Part shown: positions 1 to 6,933 of the stretch, piece after piece
How the letters are laid out: each line of letters opens with the position of its first letter
How positions within the stretch are numbered: position 1 is the stretch's first letter
Assembly: GCA_024642645.1 (NCBI GenBank)
Contig: JAHEAS010000069.1
Location: forward strand, 1-7,865
Reading direction: 5' to 3'
From: Saprospirales bacterium
GTDB lineage: Bacteria > Bacteroidota > Bacteroidia > Chitinophagales > Saprospiraceae
DNA: 7,865 nt
Program-made: the position numbers and the translations under genes
The notes under the pieces: generated by a model
The model's database searches: none
What the model saw: the letters and a program-made list of their open reading frames with translations, nothing else
Told to the model about the DNA's origin: nothing

Positions 1-1
1 T

Positions 2-568
2 GTCGCCAACCCAATTCATGGCTCTTTGGTGGAAGTCAATGGATTGGTTTATACCAAATTACTCGGCAGCGATTACCAGTATTCCAGGTTTTTGGTAGAT
101 GCTCGTCACTATGTCAATACTTTTTCCAACCAGACACTGGCGTTGCGAGGCATGGTCAGTTTTCAGGCATCGGACGATGCAATTCCTATGCGGGCATTAT
201 CACGCACAAATGGGCACAAGCTAATCAGGGGCTACTTCCGTGGCACTTATCAAGATAATAACATGGTGGCGTTTGAAACAGAATACCGTTTGCCGCTCTG
301 GAAGGAATCGTCACAGTCAAAGCTTTGGCAGGTTTGGAAACGGCTAGGGTTGGTGGCTTTTTTGAGCGGTGCCCAAACCTTTCATGAAATGGACGAATTT
401 GCTTTCGACCGCTTCAATTTGGCGGCTGGTGGCGGTTTGCGCATACTTTTCAACCAATCTTCAAGGGTAAATATCAGGATTGACTATGCCTTTGGATTGA
501 CTAAAGACTCCGATGGGCCAGGAAAGCAGCAGCGAGGACTTTATTTCTTTTTAGCCGAAGCTTTTTAG
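2..568 (+). CDS. Omp85/BamA/TamA-like outer-membrane beta-barrel protein, C-terminal part (5' truncated by window edge)
   Basis: The reading frame is open to the left edge, so the true start lies outside the window; 188 C-terminal residues are visible. They alternate polar and aromatic/hydrophobic residues in beta-strand fashion. They carry the barrel signature of the Omp85 surface-antigen superfamily: an RGYFRG segment (about visible residues 76-81) followed by YQDNNM, which corresponds to the conserved (V/I)RG(F/Y) loop-6 motif. They also have a late RIDYAFG strand and a C-terminal phenylalanine, the usual recognition signal for barrel insertion. Family members insert proteins into, or move them across, the outer membrane. 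With the N-terminal part missing, BamA, TamA and patatin-linked or stand-alone surface antigens cannot be told apart. The permease gene follows after 43 bases with no visible terminator, so co-transcription is possible. The superfamily call is fairly safe; the subfamily is not determined. Confidence 0.82.
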   Translation, partial: VANPIHGSLVEVNGLVYTKLLGSDYQYSRFLVDARHYVNTFSNQTLALRGMVSFQASDDAIPMRALSRTNGHKLIRGYFRGTYQDNNMVAFETEYRLPLWKESSQSKLWQVWKRLGLVAFLSGAQTFHEMDEFAFDRFNLAAGGGLRILFNQSSRVNIRIDYAFGLTKDSDGPGKQQRGLYFFLAEAF

Positions 569-611
569 CATTTTTGCGCAGCAACAAAACACCTACTTCA
601 AATAAAACGGA

Positions 612-1943
612 ATGTCTAGTCAAAGAAGCACAACCATTGTCAAAAACGACAAGAAAACTATCAATGCTTGGGTGATGTACGACTGGGCAAACTCGGTTTA
701 CGTCCTTTCCATTACTTCGGCCATTTTTCCAGTTTATTACAACACGGTGACTAGGGTCAATGGCTCGACAATCGTGGAGGTGCTGGGGATGAAGTTTGAA
801 AACACAGGCATTTACTCCATTAACCTAGGCATAGCTTTCGGCATCGTGGCGTTGATTTCTCCGTTCGTTTCCTCCGTGGCTGACTATATTGGAAACCACC
901 GGGCATTCATGCGGTTCTTTTGCTACATGGGAGCATTAGGGTGCATCGGGCTTTTCTTTTTTGACAGGCCTGAAATGATTCATTGGGGGCTTGGTTGCAC
1001 ACTTGTTGCCACAGTTGGCTATGCGGGCAGCATCGTTTTTTACAACTCATATCTACCCGCCATCGTGACTGAGGATTTGATGGACAAGACCAGTGCCAAA
1101 GGGTTTTCCTTCGGCTATTTTGGCTCAACGCTCTTGCTTATTTTGAACCTTTTTATGATTATGAAAAAGGAAATGTTTGGCGTGACGGACACCACGCTGA
1201 TGCCTAGGATTTCATTTCTGATGACGGGTCTTTGGTGGCTTGGCTTCTCACAAATCACTTTCAGCCGGCTTCCAAGGGGTATTTATGAAAAGCAAACTTC
1301 CAGTCACAACCTGCTCAATGGCTACCACGAGCTCCAAAAAGTCTGGCAATTCCTCAAATATGCCATTCGACTTCGCACCTTCTTGCTCAGCTTTTTCTTT
1401 TACATCATGGGCGTTCAAACTGTGATGTTCATGGCAGCTTCTTTCGGAGAAAAAGAAGTCCATCTCACTGTCACTCAGTTGATTGTGACAATTTTATTGC
1501 TTCAGTTTTTAGGTATTCTTGGGGCTTTTATTTTTTCTTGGATATCCAAGAAACTTGGTAATTTCAAGGCACTTACCATTGCTATCGTCATTTGGATTTT
1601 CATTTGTCTAGGCGCTTTTTTCATCAGGAATCCTTTGGATTTTTACATTGCCGCTTTCTTTATTGGCTTAGTGATGGGCGGCATCCAGTCGCTTTCCCGC
1701 TCCACCTATTCCAAGCTAATACCACAGACGGAAAACAACGCCGGGTACTTCAGCTTTTATGATGTTTGTGAAAAACTGGCGATGATGAGCGGTCTTGTAC
1801 TTTGGGGCGTTCTAGACAATATCACCGGAAGTATGCGAAATGCCATCATGGCTTTATTTATTTGGTTTGTAATCGGTCTTGCCCTCATGCTCTGGATTCA
1901 GCGCATGAAGGCAGACAAAACACCACAACTCACAACGGATTAA
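612..1943 (+). CDS. MFS transporter of the UMF1 / Atg22-like family
   Basis: This is a 443-residue polytopic inner-membrane protein with about twelve hydrophobic segments (for example around residues 72-93, 103-117, 128-145, 168-185, 255-277, 287-311, 320-338, 343-359 and 410-430). The N-terminal YDWANSVY (residues 23-30) is the hallmark of UMF1 permeases, the bacterial relatives of the yeast vacuolar effluxer Atg22. GGIQSLSRSTYSKLIP (356-371) and GYFSFYDVCEKLA (378-390) match the conserved second-half motifs of the family. Length is normal. The ATG at 612 follows the A-rich leader AAATAAAACGGA with no Shine-Dalgarno, usual for Bacteroidota. The stop codon overlaps the next ATG by one base (TAATG), so translation with the downstream lyase gene is probably coupled. 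Yeast Atg22 exports amino acids from the vacuole, but bacterial substrates are largely unknown. A link to the lyase's substrate or product is inferred from the gene arrangement only. Confidence 0.9.
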   Translation: MSSQRSTTIVKNDKKTINAWVMYDWANSVYVLSITSAIFPVYYNTVTRVNGSTIVEVLGMKFENTGIYSINLGIAFGIVALISPFVSSVADYIGNHRAFMRFFCYMGALGCIGLFFFDRPEMIHWGLGCTLVATVGYAGSIVFYNSYLPAIVTEDLMDKTSAKGFSFGYFGSTLLLILNLFMIMKKEMFGVTDTTLMPRISFLMTGLWWLGFSQITFSRLPRGIYEKQTSSHNLLNGYHELQKVWQFLKYAIRLRTFLLSFFFYIMGVQTVMFMAASFGEKEVHLTVTQLIVTILLLQFLGILGAFIFSWISKKLGNFKALTIAIVIWIFICLGAFFIRNPLDFYIAAFFIGLVMGGIQSLSRSTYSKLIPQTENNAGYFSFYDVCEKLAMMSGLVLWGVLDNITGSMRNAIMALFIWFVIGLALMLWIQRMKADKTPQLTTD

Positions 1944-3379
1944 TGGAAAGAAGGACCCAAAATATCTTTCCTGAATATGGTCGGTCTTCCGAAGAAATTC
2001 TCGCCGACATGCAGGTCGCAAAATCCAACGACACCGCATGGAAAGAAGGCAAGACATGGACCTTGCAATACTTTATTGACGAGGAGCATAACGAACTGCT
2101 CAAGGCTGCCCAAAACCTCTATTTCTCCGAAAACTACATTAACCCTTTTCTTTTCAAGAGCATTTTGAAGATGGAAAAGGAAGTGGTGGCGATGACCGCA
2201 GACCTGCTCCATGGGGATGAAAACGCTGTTGGCAGCATGACCTCCGGCGGTACGGAGAGCATCCTGCTAGCCATGTACACTTGCCGGGAATGGGCAAGGA
2301 AGCATCGCCCCAGCATCAAAGCCCCAGAAATCGTGGCACCCCGAACCATCCACCCTGCATTTGACAAAGCGGCGCATTATTTTGGCTTTTCGCTCTGCAA
2401 AGCCAAGGTGTACGACAACATGGAGGCCAATGTGGATGCGTTGGAGCGACTCATTACTCAAAATACCATCCTTCTGGCAGCCTCTGCCCCGTCCTTCGCC
2501 CACGGTATCCTCGACCCAATTCCTGCCATTGGCCAGCTGGCAGAAAAGCATGGCTTGCTTTTCCATGTAGATGCGTGTGTTGGTGGCTTTATGTTGCCTT
2601 GGGTGGAGCGCTTGGGTAAAAAACTGCCTGAATGGGACTTTCGAGTACCTTTCGTCACCTCAATGTCCTGCGACCTGCACAAGTTTGGTTTTGCAGCAAA
2701 AGGCGCATCCATCGTTTTATATAAAAACACACAACTCTTTGAAAATCAAATTTTTATCAATACCGAATACAGCGGCGGCATTTTCGCCACATCTTCCATG
2801 CTCGGAACTCGACCTGGTGGGACGATAGCAGCGGCATGGGCTGGGTTGCAGCATTTGGGGCAGGCGGGTTATTTGAAAAATGCCCGTGAAATGCTGGCTG
2901 GTTTTGACCAACTTCGAGCAGGCATTGAGTTAACGCCGGAGCTGCAAATCATCGGTGAGCCGTGCATGAACATGCTGGCATTCTTCACCAAAAACAACCA
3001 GCCTGACATTTACGCTGTAGCTGATTTCATGGAAGAAAAAGGCTGGGTCGTCGACCGACAGCAACTGCCGCCTAGTATCCACCTCACCGTTTTCCCTTAC
3101 AATATCCCAGTGATTCCCAACTATTTAGCCGACCTAAAGGCAGCAGTTGCTTGGGCAAAAGCGCATCCTGAAGCTAGTGGGGAAGGCAATGCTGCCCTTT
3201 ATGGACTGATGGCTAGAATTCCCCTGCGGGGCATGGTGAGAGACAATGTGCGAAAGGTGTTTTTGGAAGCTTATGCAAATAACATTACAGGCGAAACTTC
3301 AGGTATTGCAGCGCAGAAACCAACTACTCAAAAGTGGATGGGTTGGCTTAATAGGTTGTTGGCTCGGTGGAAAAATTGA
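1943..3379 (+). CDS. PLP-dependent sphingosine-1-phosphate-lyase-like carbon-carbon lyase (group II decarboxylase fold)
   Basis: The protein has 478 residues, starting at the ATG that overlaps the permease stop; the frame stays open upstream to 1802, but that part lies inside the permease gene. Fold-type I PLP features are clear: phosphate-binding SGGTES (101-106), TIHPAFDKA with the ring-stacking histidine H137, HVDAC (208-212) with D210 for the pyridine nitrogen, and CDLHKFGFA with Schiff-base lysine K247. The SGGIFATSSMLGTRPGG stretch (277-293) and ASIVLYKN resemble sphingosine-1-phosphate lyases more than glutamate decarboxylases. Known members split a phosphorylated sphingoid base into phosphoethanolamine and a long-chain aldehyde. 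Eukaryotic enzymes have an N-terminal membrane anchor. This one starts directly with the soluble domain and instead ends in a basic, tryptophan-rich amphipathic segment (464-477). A probable terminator begins at the stop codon. The enzyme class is confident; the exact substrate is inferred, and another L-amino-acid decarboxylase-like activity cannot be excluded. Confidence 0.85.
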   Translation: MERRTQNIFPEYGRSSEEILADMQVAKSNDTAWKEGKTWTLQYFIDEEHNELLKAAQNLYFSENYINPFLFKSILKMEKEVVAMTADLLHGDENAVGSMTSGGTESILLAMYTCREWARKHRPSIKAPEIVAPRTIHPAFDKAAHYFGFSLCKAKVYDNMEANVDALERLITQNTILLAASAPSFAHGILDPIPAIGQLAEKHGLLFHVDACVGGFMLPWVERLGKKLPEWDFRVPFVTSMSCDLHKFGFAAKGASIVLYKNTQLFENQIFINTEYSGGIFATSSMLGTRPGGTIAAAWAGLQHLGQAGYLKNAREMLAGFDQLRAGIELTPELQIIGEPCMNMLAFFTKNNQPDIYAVADFMEEKGWVVDRQQLPPSIHLTVFPYNIPVIPNYLADLKAAVAWAKAHPEASGEGNAALYGLMARIPLRGMVRDNVRKVFLEAYANNITGETSGIAAQKPTTQKWMGWLNRLLARWKN

Positions 3380-3407
3380 GTGCTATTCCTGTGGACTATC
3401 ACTTTTT
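3379..3407 (+). terminator. Probable intrinsic terminator overlapping the lyase stop codon
   Basis: AGTGCTATTCC (3379-3389) pairs with GGACTATCACT (3393-3403) around a TGT loop: 9 of 11 pairs match, with two internal mismatches. It is followed by four more T (3404-3407). The first stem base is the last base of the lyase TGA stop. It would end the permease-lyase transcript before the small gene that follows. The T run is short, so efficiency is uncertain. Confidence 0.5.
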
Positions 3408-3465
3408 AGAGGACAAATGAGGCAGGTATTTCATTGATTTGGTAAAACAATAGCAACTTGCCACG

Positions 3466-3876
3466 TTGTATGCCGTACTAATCCAGGTACCATTTCAAAT
3501 TGCTTTGAATAATAATCAAAAATCTGGAAACGGAACCAGCCGCCGACAATGGCTTTACCTGTATCTCCACGTACCATTTCTTTTTTTAGTAAAATTGGGC
3601 ATTTCTGGCAATTACAAGAGACGTGCCCGACAGGTTGGAAGACAGTCATTTGGTTGGGCAGTGCCCATTTTTGCAGTCAGAATTCCTTTCGCTTGGCAAT
3701 GTGAGCAATCCATGCACCGCTTGTTCCGCCTTTTTAACATTCATTTTGGAGGTAGTAAGGAATGGTACTTGTTCCCAGTCGTACCATTTGCCATCTTGAT
3801 AATGACTGTGGCTTTTTTGCTGGAATGGCTATTACTTTCTGTTGTAGTCGCCGTTGTGCTTTGGTGGCTCAACTAA
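3466..3876 (+). CDS. GIY-YIG / T5orf172 (MUG113)-like protein with C-terminal membrane segment
   Basis: Up to 136 residues. The core reads as a GIY-YIG-superfamily domain of the T5orf172 type: WLYLYLH (29-35, the GIY strand), VKLGIS (42-47, the YIG strand), paired arginines R52-R53 in NYKRRARQVG, CEQSMHRLF (79-87) with the expected catalytic-type glutamate E80 and histidine H84, and SKEWYLF (97-103) matching the family's EWF-like end. From about 103 to 134 the chain is almost purely hydrophobic, broken by E120, so one long or two short membrane helices are likely. No ATG is in frame; an upstream TAG at 3451 limits the start to TTG 3466 or TTG 3505. The 3' end overlaps the recQ 3' end by 8 bp on the opposite strand. 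GIY-YIG proteins are usually DNA nucleases, but activity here is unproven. Opposite-strand frames are broken into short pieces, which supports this strand. Confidence 0.65.
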   Translation: MYAVLIQVPFQIALNNNQKSGNGTSRRQWLYLYLHVPFLFLVKLGISGNYKRRARQVGRQSFGWAVPIFAVRIPFAWQCEQSMHRLFRLFNIHFGGSKEWYLFPVVPFAILIMTVAFLLEWLLLSVVVAVVLWWLN

Positions 3877-6025
3877 CGTGCTTCGATTGCTTGTTGTACC
3901 AAGCAATACCTAGTCGAATCTTCCCGTACTCTACCTCCTCTTTCAGTGCAATGAATACATCCTGCAGCTTAAAAGGTGGCTCCATGCCATGCAGAACTTC
4001 GGCCACCCGCTGCGCCTCGGCTTTGTTTATAAAAGACCAAATATTGATGTTTTCGCCCTTTTCGTACAAATAGGCATAGTGCGAAAAGACCGTGGTTACT
4101 TGCATGCCACGTTGTGCAGCAATCTCATCCACGGTAGCTCCCTGCTTGTAAAGCCGGAAGGTTTCGAGGTAAGTGGAACCTGCGATGCGCATACCCTCGT
4201 CCTTTTTTGTCAACAAGAACTCTTGAATGCCGTCAAGAAAAACCCGACCGAACTCTCGAAGCTTTTGCTCTCCTACCCCACTGATTTGGCTGAGGTCTGC
4301 TTCTGTCGTTGGCCGCTCGGCAGCCATTTCCTCCAGTGTAGCATCGCCGAAAATGATGTAGGGAGGGACGCCTTTTTTTCTCGCCAAATCAAGGCGAAGC
4401 TGTCTCAAGTGCTCAAATAATTCGTCCCGCACACGTTGGCGTTCGGTGGTACGTTTGGTGCGGGTTGTTGTTTTTGCCGCTTCCTCTTCTTTACGTTTTT
4501 GCAAGATTTCTGCCCTAACGAGTTGAACTTTTTGTCCAGCAAAAAGGACGGATTTGCTAGCATCGGTCAGTTTTATTTTACTGTGGTCGTCATAAGCAAT
4601 TTCGATAAGCCCCTGATTAACAAGCTGTTCGAGGTAAAAAAACCAATCCTCTTGACGGATATCCTTGCCAGCACCGTAAGTTTTTATCTTGTCAAAACCG
4701 CTGCTCACTAGGTTGTAACTCTTGGATCCCCGCAGCACATCCACCAGCATGCCAGTGCCTACTTGTTCATCAAGGCGGCTCACTGCGGAGAGCGCTTTTT
4801 GTGCAATCACTGTCCCGTCGAAATCCTTGGGCGGGTTCTTGCAAACGTCGCAGTTGCCGCAGTTTTCGAGCATGGTTTCGTTAAAATAATTGAGCAGGAT
4901 TTTCCTTCGGCAAATCAGCGCTGTGGCGTATTGGTGCATCCGATCCAGCTTAGCCAACTGGATTTCCCGGTGCTGACTATCACCTTCGGTAATGAACTCC
5001 CGCAACATGGCCACATCACCAGCCGAGTAAAAAAGCAGGGTGTCCGCCTCCGAACCATCACGGCCAGAGCGGCCAATTTCCTGGTAGTAGCCTTCGATGT
5101 TTTTGGGCAAATTGTAGTGGATGACCCAGCGAACGTTGCTCTTGTCAATGCCCATTCCGAAGGCGATGGTAGCGCATATGACGGTTGTTTTATCGTTGAT
5201 AAAGTCTTCCTGTACCTTAGGGCGGGTGTGTTCATCAAGGCCAGCATGATAGGCTGCAGCGTTGATACCGTTGTCGCGCAGTTTGTTGGCCAACATTTCG
5301 GTGCTTTTCCGGGAAAGGCAGTAAACGATGCCGGGCTGGTTGGGCCGTTTTTCGATAAACTCGATGATTTGCTCCAACTTCTTTCGCCCGGGCCGCACTT
5401 CGAGGCTGAGATTTGGGCGGTCGAAGCTGGCGATAAAGATTTCGGGGTTGCGCAGTTCTGCCTGCACGACAATGTCCTTGCGGGTCAGCTTGTCAGCAGT
5501 AGCAGTTAGGGCCATCACGGGCACGTCCGGGAATGTCTTTTTCAAAAAGCGCAATTGCCTGTATTCAGGCCTAAAATCATGGCCCCATGACGAAATACAA
5601 TGCGCCTCGTCGATAGCGAAAAGGCAGATTTTAGCAGAGCGCAACAAAGGCATAAACTCCTGAGATGCCATTTTCTCAGGAGAAGTATAAAGTAGGTCAA
5701 GATGTCCGTTGAAAAGGTCATTTTCTACGGCTTGCTGCTCAGGATAGGTCAGGGAACTATTAAGGTAGGAGGCTCTTATGCCGTTCGCACGCATCGCTTC
5801 CACTTGGTCTTTCATCAATGAAATAAGTGGGGAGACGACGATGCAAGTACCCTCCATCGTGACTGCTGGGATTTGAAAACAAACCGATTTTCCACCGCCC
5901 GTCGGCATGAGAAGCAGGACGTCTTTTTTGTTGTAAATAGCTTGAATCACTTCAGCCTGCAACGGGCGAAAGCTGTCGTAACCATAGTACTTTTTAAGTG
6001 CAGTCCTTGCGTTTTCCAAGTTCAT
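3869..6025 (-). CDS. recQ: ATP-dependent DNA helicase RecQ
   Basis: This is a 718-residue 3'-5' superfamily-2 helicase for recombination and repair of stalled forks. From the ATG at 6025 the motifs are in order: motif 0 FRPLQ (19-23), Walker A MPTGGGKS (40-47), Ia (63-75), DEAH box (139-142) leading into the RecQ aromatic loop, TAT (174-176), IV VYCLSRK (234-240), V ATIAFGMGIDK (285-295) and VI QEIGRSGRDG (315-324). The zinc site is C372 plus CGNCDVC (C389, C392, C395). A winged-helix RQC domain (about 405-500) follows, then a charged Lys/Arg/Thr/Glu linker (about 508-530), an HRDC domain (about 532-608) and a C-terminal helix-turn-helix region (about 615-710). All catalytic residues are present. 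A GTG at 6082 would add 19 residues, but the family begins near the chosen ATG. The gene is divergent from the Nudix regulator and overlaps the GIY-YIG-like gene tail to tail. Confidence 0.96.
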   Translation of the reverse strand: MNLENARTALKKYYGYDSFRPLQAEVIQAIYNKKDVLLLMPTGGGKSVCFQIPAVTMEGTCIVVSPLISLMKDQVEAMRANGIRASYLNSSLTYPEQQAVENDLFNGHLDLLYTSPEKMASQEFMPLLRSAKICLFAIDEAHCISSWGHDFRPEYRQLRFLKKTFPDVPVMALTATADKLTRKDIVVQAELRNPEIFIASFDRPNLSLEVRPGRKKLEQIIEFIEKRPNQPGIVYCLSRKSTEMLANKLRDNGINAAAYHAGLDEHTRPKVQEDFINDKTTVICATIAFGMGIDKSNVRWVIHYNLPKNIEGYYQEIGRSGRDGSEADTLLFYSAGDVAMLREFITEGDSQHREIQLAKLDRMHQYATALICRRKILLNYFNETMLENCGNCDVCKNPPKDFDGTVIAQKALSAVSRLDEQVGTGMLVDVLRGSKSYNLVSSGFDKIKTYGAGKDIRQEDWFFYLEQLVNQGLIEIAYDDHSKIKLTDASKSVLFAGQKVQLVRAEILQKRKEEEAAKTTTRTKRTTERQRVRDELFEHLRQLRLDLARKKGVPPYIIFGDATLEEMAAERPTTEADLSQISGVGEQKLREFGRVFLDGIQEFLLTKKDEGMRIAGSTYLETFRLYKQGATVDEIAAQRGMQVTTVFSHYAYLYEKGENINIWSFINKAEAQRVAEVLHGMEPPFKLQDVFIALKEEVEYGKIRLGIAWYNKQSKHVS

Positions 6026-6181
6026 AAAGGCCTTCCTGTTGATTATAGGCGAAGGTATAAATTTCAATGGCTTTTGGTTCACTCTTCAGCCTGATGGTTC
6101 TTAGTGTTTAAATTACAGCATTTTAGTTTGCTTTTTTTTGAAAAAAGTTATCTTCACCGCCGTACAATTTGACAGGATTTT
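6026..6181. promoter_or_regulatory. Divergent promoter region between recQ and the Nudix regulator
   Basis: This 156-bp AT-rich gap must hold the promoters for both outward-facing genes. It contains a T8-G-A6 tract (6132-6146), likely bent DNA. On the plus strand TTTG (6127-6130) is followed 18 bp later by TATCTTCA (6149-6156), a partial match to the Bacteroidota sigma-factor pattern TTTG-N19-TAnnTTTG; TACAATTTG (6163-6171) is another partial -7 candidate. No perfect consensus is present, so the exact promoters are not assigned. It is also the most likely place for an autoregulatory operator of the Nudix regulator. Confidence 0.4.
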
Positions 6182-6931
6182 ATGAACGGCGAAAACAACT
6201 TTTTTAAGTCCGCCTTCTCGGTGGATAACGTCATTTTTGGGTTTGACGATGGTGACTTGAAAGTACTCCTGATTAAGCGTGGAGCGGCTCCTTTTCAAGG
6301 ACTTTGGGCTTTGCCGGGTGACTTGGTGTACCCGAACGAGGACCTAGATACAGCTGCTTATAGGGTGCTTGAGGAACTTACAGGTTTGAAAAAAGTTTAC
6401 CTTGAGCAAGTACATACTTTTGGTTCCGTTGACCGACACCCATTGGGCCGAGTCATCACCATTGCTTATTTCTCATTGGTAAAAATCAGTGATTTCACCC
6501 TGATGGCATCCTCTTTCGCTCAGAATGTTGAATGGCACAATGTTGATGAAGCCATGAAATCAGAGCTTGCTTTTGACCACAATACGATTTTAGAAACTTG
6601 CTTTAATGCCCTCATGCACCGGGTGCGAATACGTCCTGTTGGGTTCGAATTGTTGCCGCCAAAATTCACATTAACTGAATTGCAGCATCTTTATGAAGCT
6701 ATTTTGAGCACTGAATTGGATAAGCGGAATTTTCGGAAGAAAATTCTTTCCATGAGTTTGCTAACGGATATTGAGGAGTATCAAGAAGGTGTACCGCATC
6801 GGCCTGCCAAACTCTACCAATTTAATAAGGAGCGCTACCAACAACTAGAAGCTCACGGCTTTAGCTTTGAAGTGAAGGAAAGCAAGAAAAAAGAAAAGAA
6901 GAAGCGGTTAGCCGAGTTGATTGCTCAGTAA
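6182..6931 (+). CDS. Nudix-fold transcriptional regulator (NrtR/AraR-like) with C-terminal winged helix
   Basis: This is a 249-residue protein. The N-terminal half (about 10-145) is a Nudix fold: FDDGDLKVLLIKRG is the usual first strand region, followed by LWALPGDLVYPNEDL. The Nudix box is degenerate. Against GX5EX7REUXEEXGU, the first glycine is D47, the glutamate after R61 is V62 and the last of the paired glutamates is L66, while E53, R61, E65 and G68 remain. The C-terminal half, FELLPPKFTLTELQHLYEAIL (155-175), DKRNFRKKIL (180-189) and HRPAKLYQF (206-214), is the winged-helix DNA-binding domain typical of Nudix-type repressors such as NrtR and Bacteroides AraR. The protein ends in a lysine-rich tail (about 232-241). 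These regulators sense a sugar or nucleotide ligand through the Nudix domain. The ligand and target genes here are unknown, and no NAD or arabinose gene lies nearby. The stop is 2 bp from the end of the convergent lipoprotein gene. Confidence 0.86.
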   Translation: MNGENNFFKSAFSVDNVIFGFDDGDLKVLLIKRGAAPFQGLWALPGDLVYPNEDLDTAAYRVLEELTGLKKVYLEQVHTFGSVDRHPLGRVITIAYFSLVKISDFTLMASSFAQNVEWHNVDEAMKSELAFDHNTILETCFNALMHRVRIRPVGFELLPPKFTLTELQHLYEAILSTELDKRNFRKKILSMSLLTDIEEYQEGVPHRPAKLYQFNKERYQQLEAHGFSFEVKESKKKEKKKRLAELIAQ

Positions 6932-6933
6932 AA

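Noticed and set aside
1802..1942. N-terminal extension of the lyase by 47 residues
   Set aside because: The extension lies wholly inside the permease coding region and has a shadow-like composition; the ATG at 1943, overlapping the permease stop, fits both the family start and typical coupling.
3431..3800. Chain of short minus-strand frames downstream of recQ, apparently joined by ATGA overlaps and including a CNCQKCP motif
   Set aside because: The pieces are short, interrupted by stops (TAA TAG near 3808-3813) and resemble no family I know, whereas the opposite strand over the same stretch gives one continuous frame with GIY-YIG-type motifs and a membrane tail. I treat the minus-strand frames as antisense shadows.
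4915..5472. Open minus-strand frame of 185 codons overlapping recQ in another frame
   Set aside because: It is a frame shadow rich in Ser, Thr, Pro and Ala with no domain features; the recQ frame carries all helicase motifs in this region.
4763..5509. Open plus-strand frame of 248 codons inside recQ
   Set aside because: It is antisense to the conserved helicase motifs of recQ, has no recognisable motifs, and is explained by codon bias on the coding strand.
6026..6082. 19-residue N-terminal extension of RecQ from a GTG at 6082
   Set aside because: RecQ proteins normally begin close to the ALKKYYGYDSFRPLQ segment, and an ATG with an A-rich leader is available at 6025.
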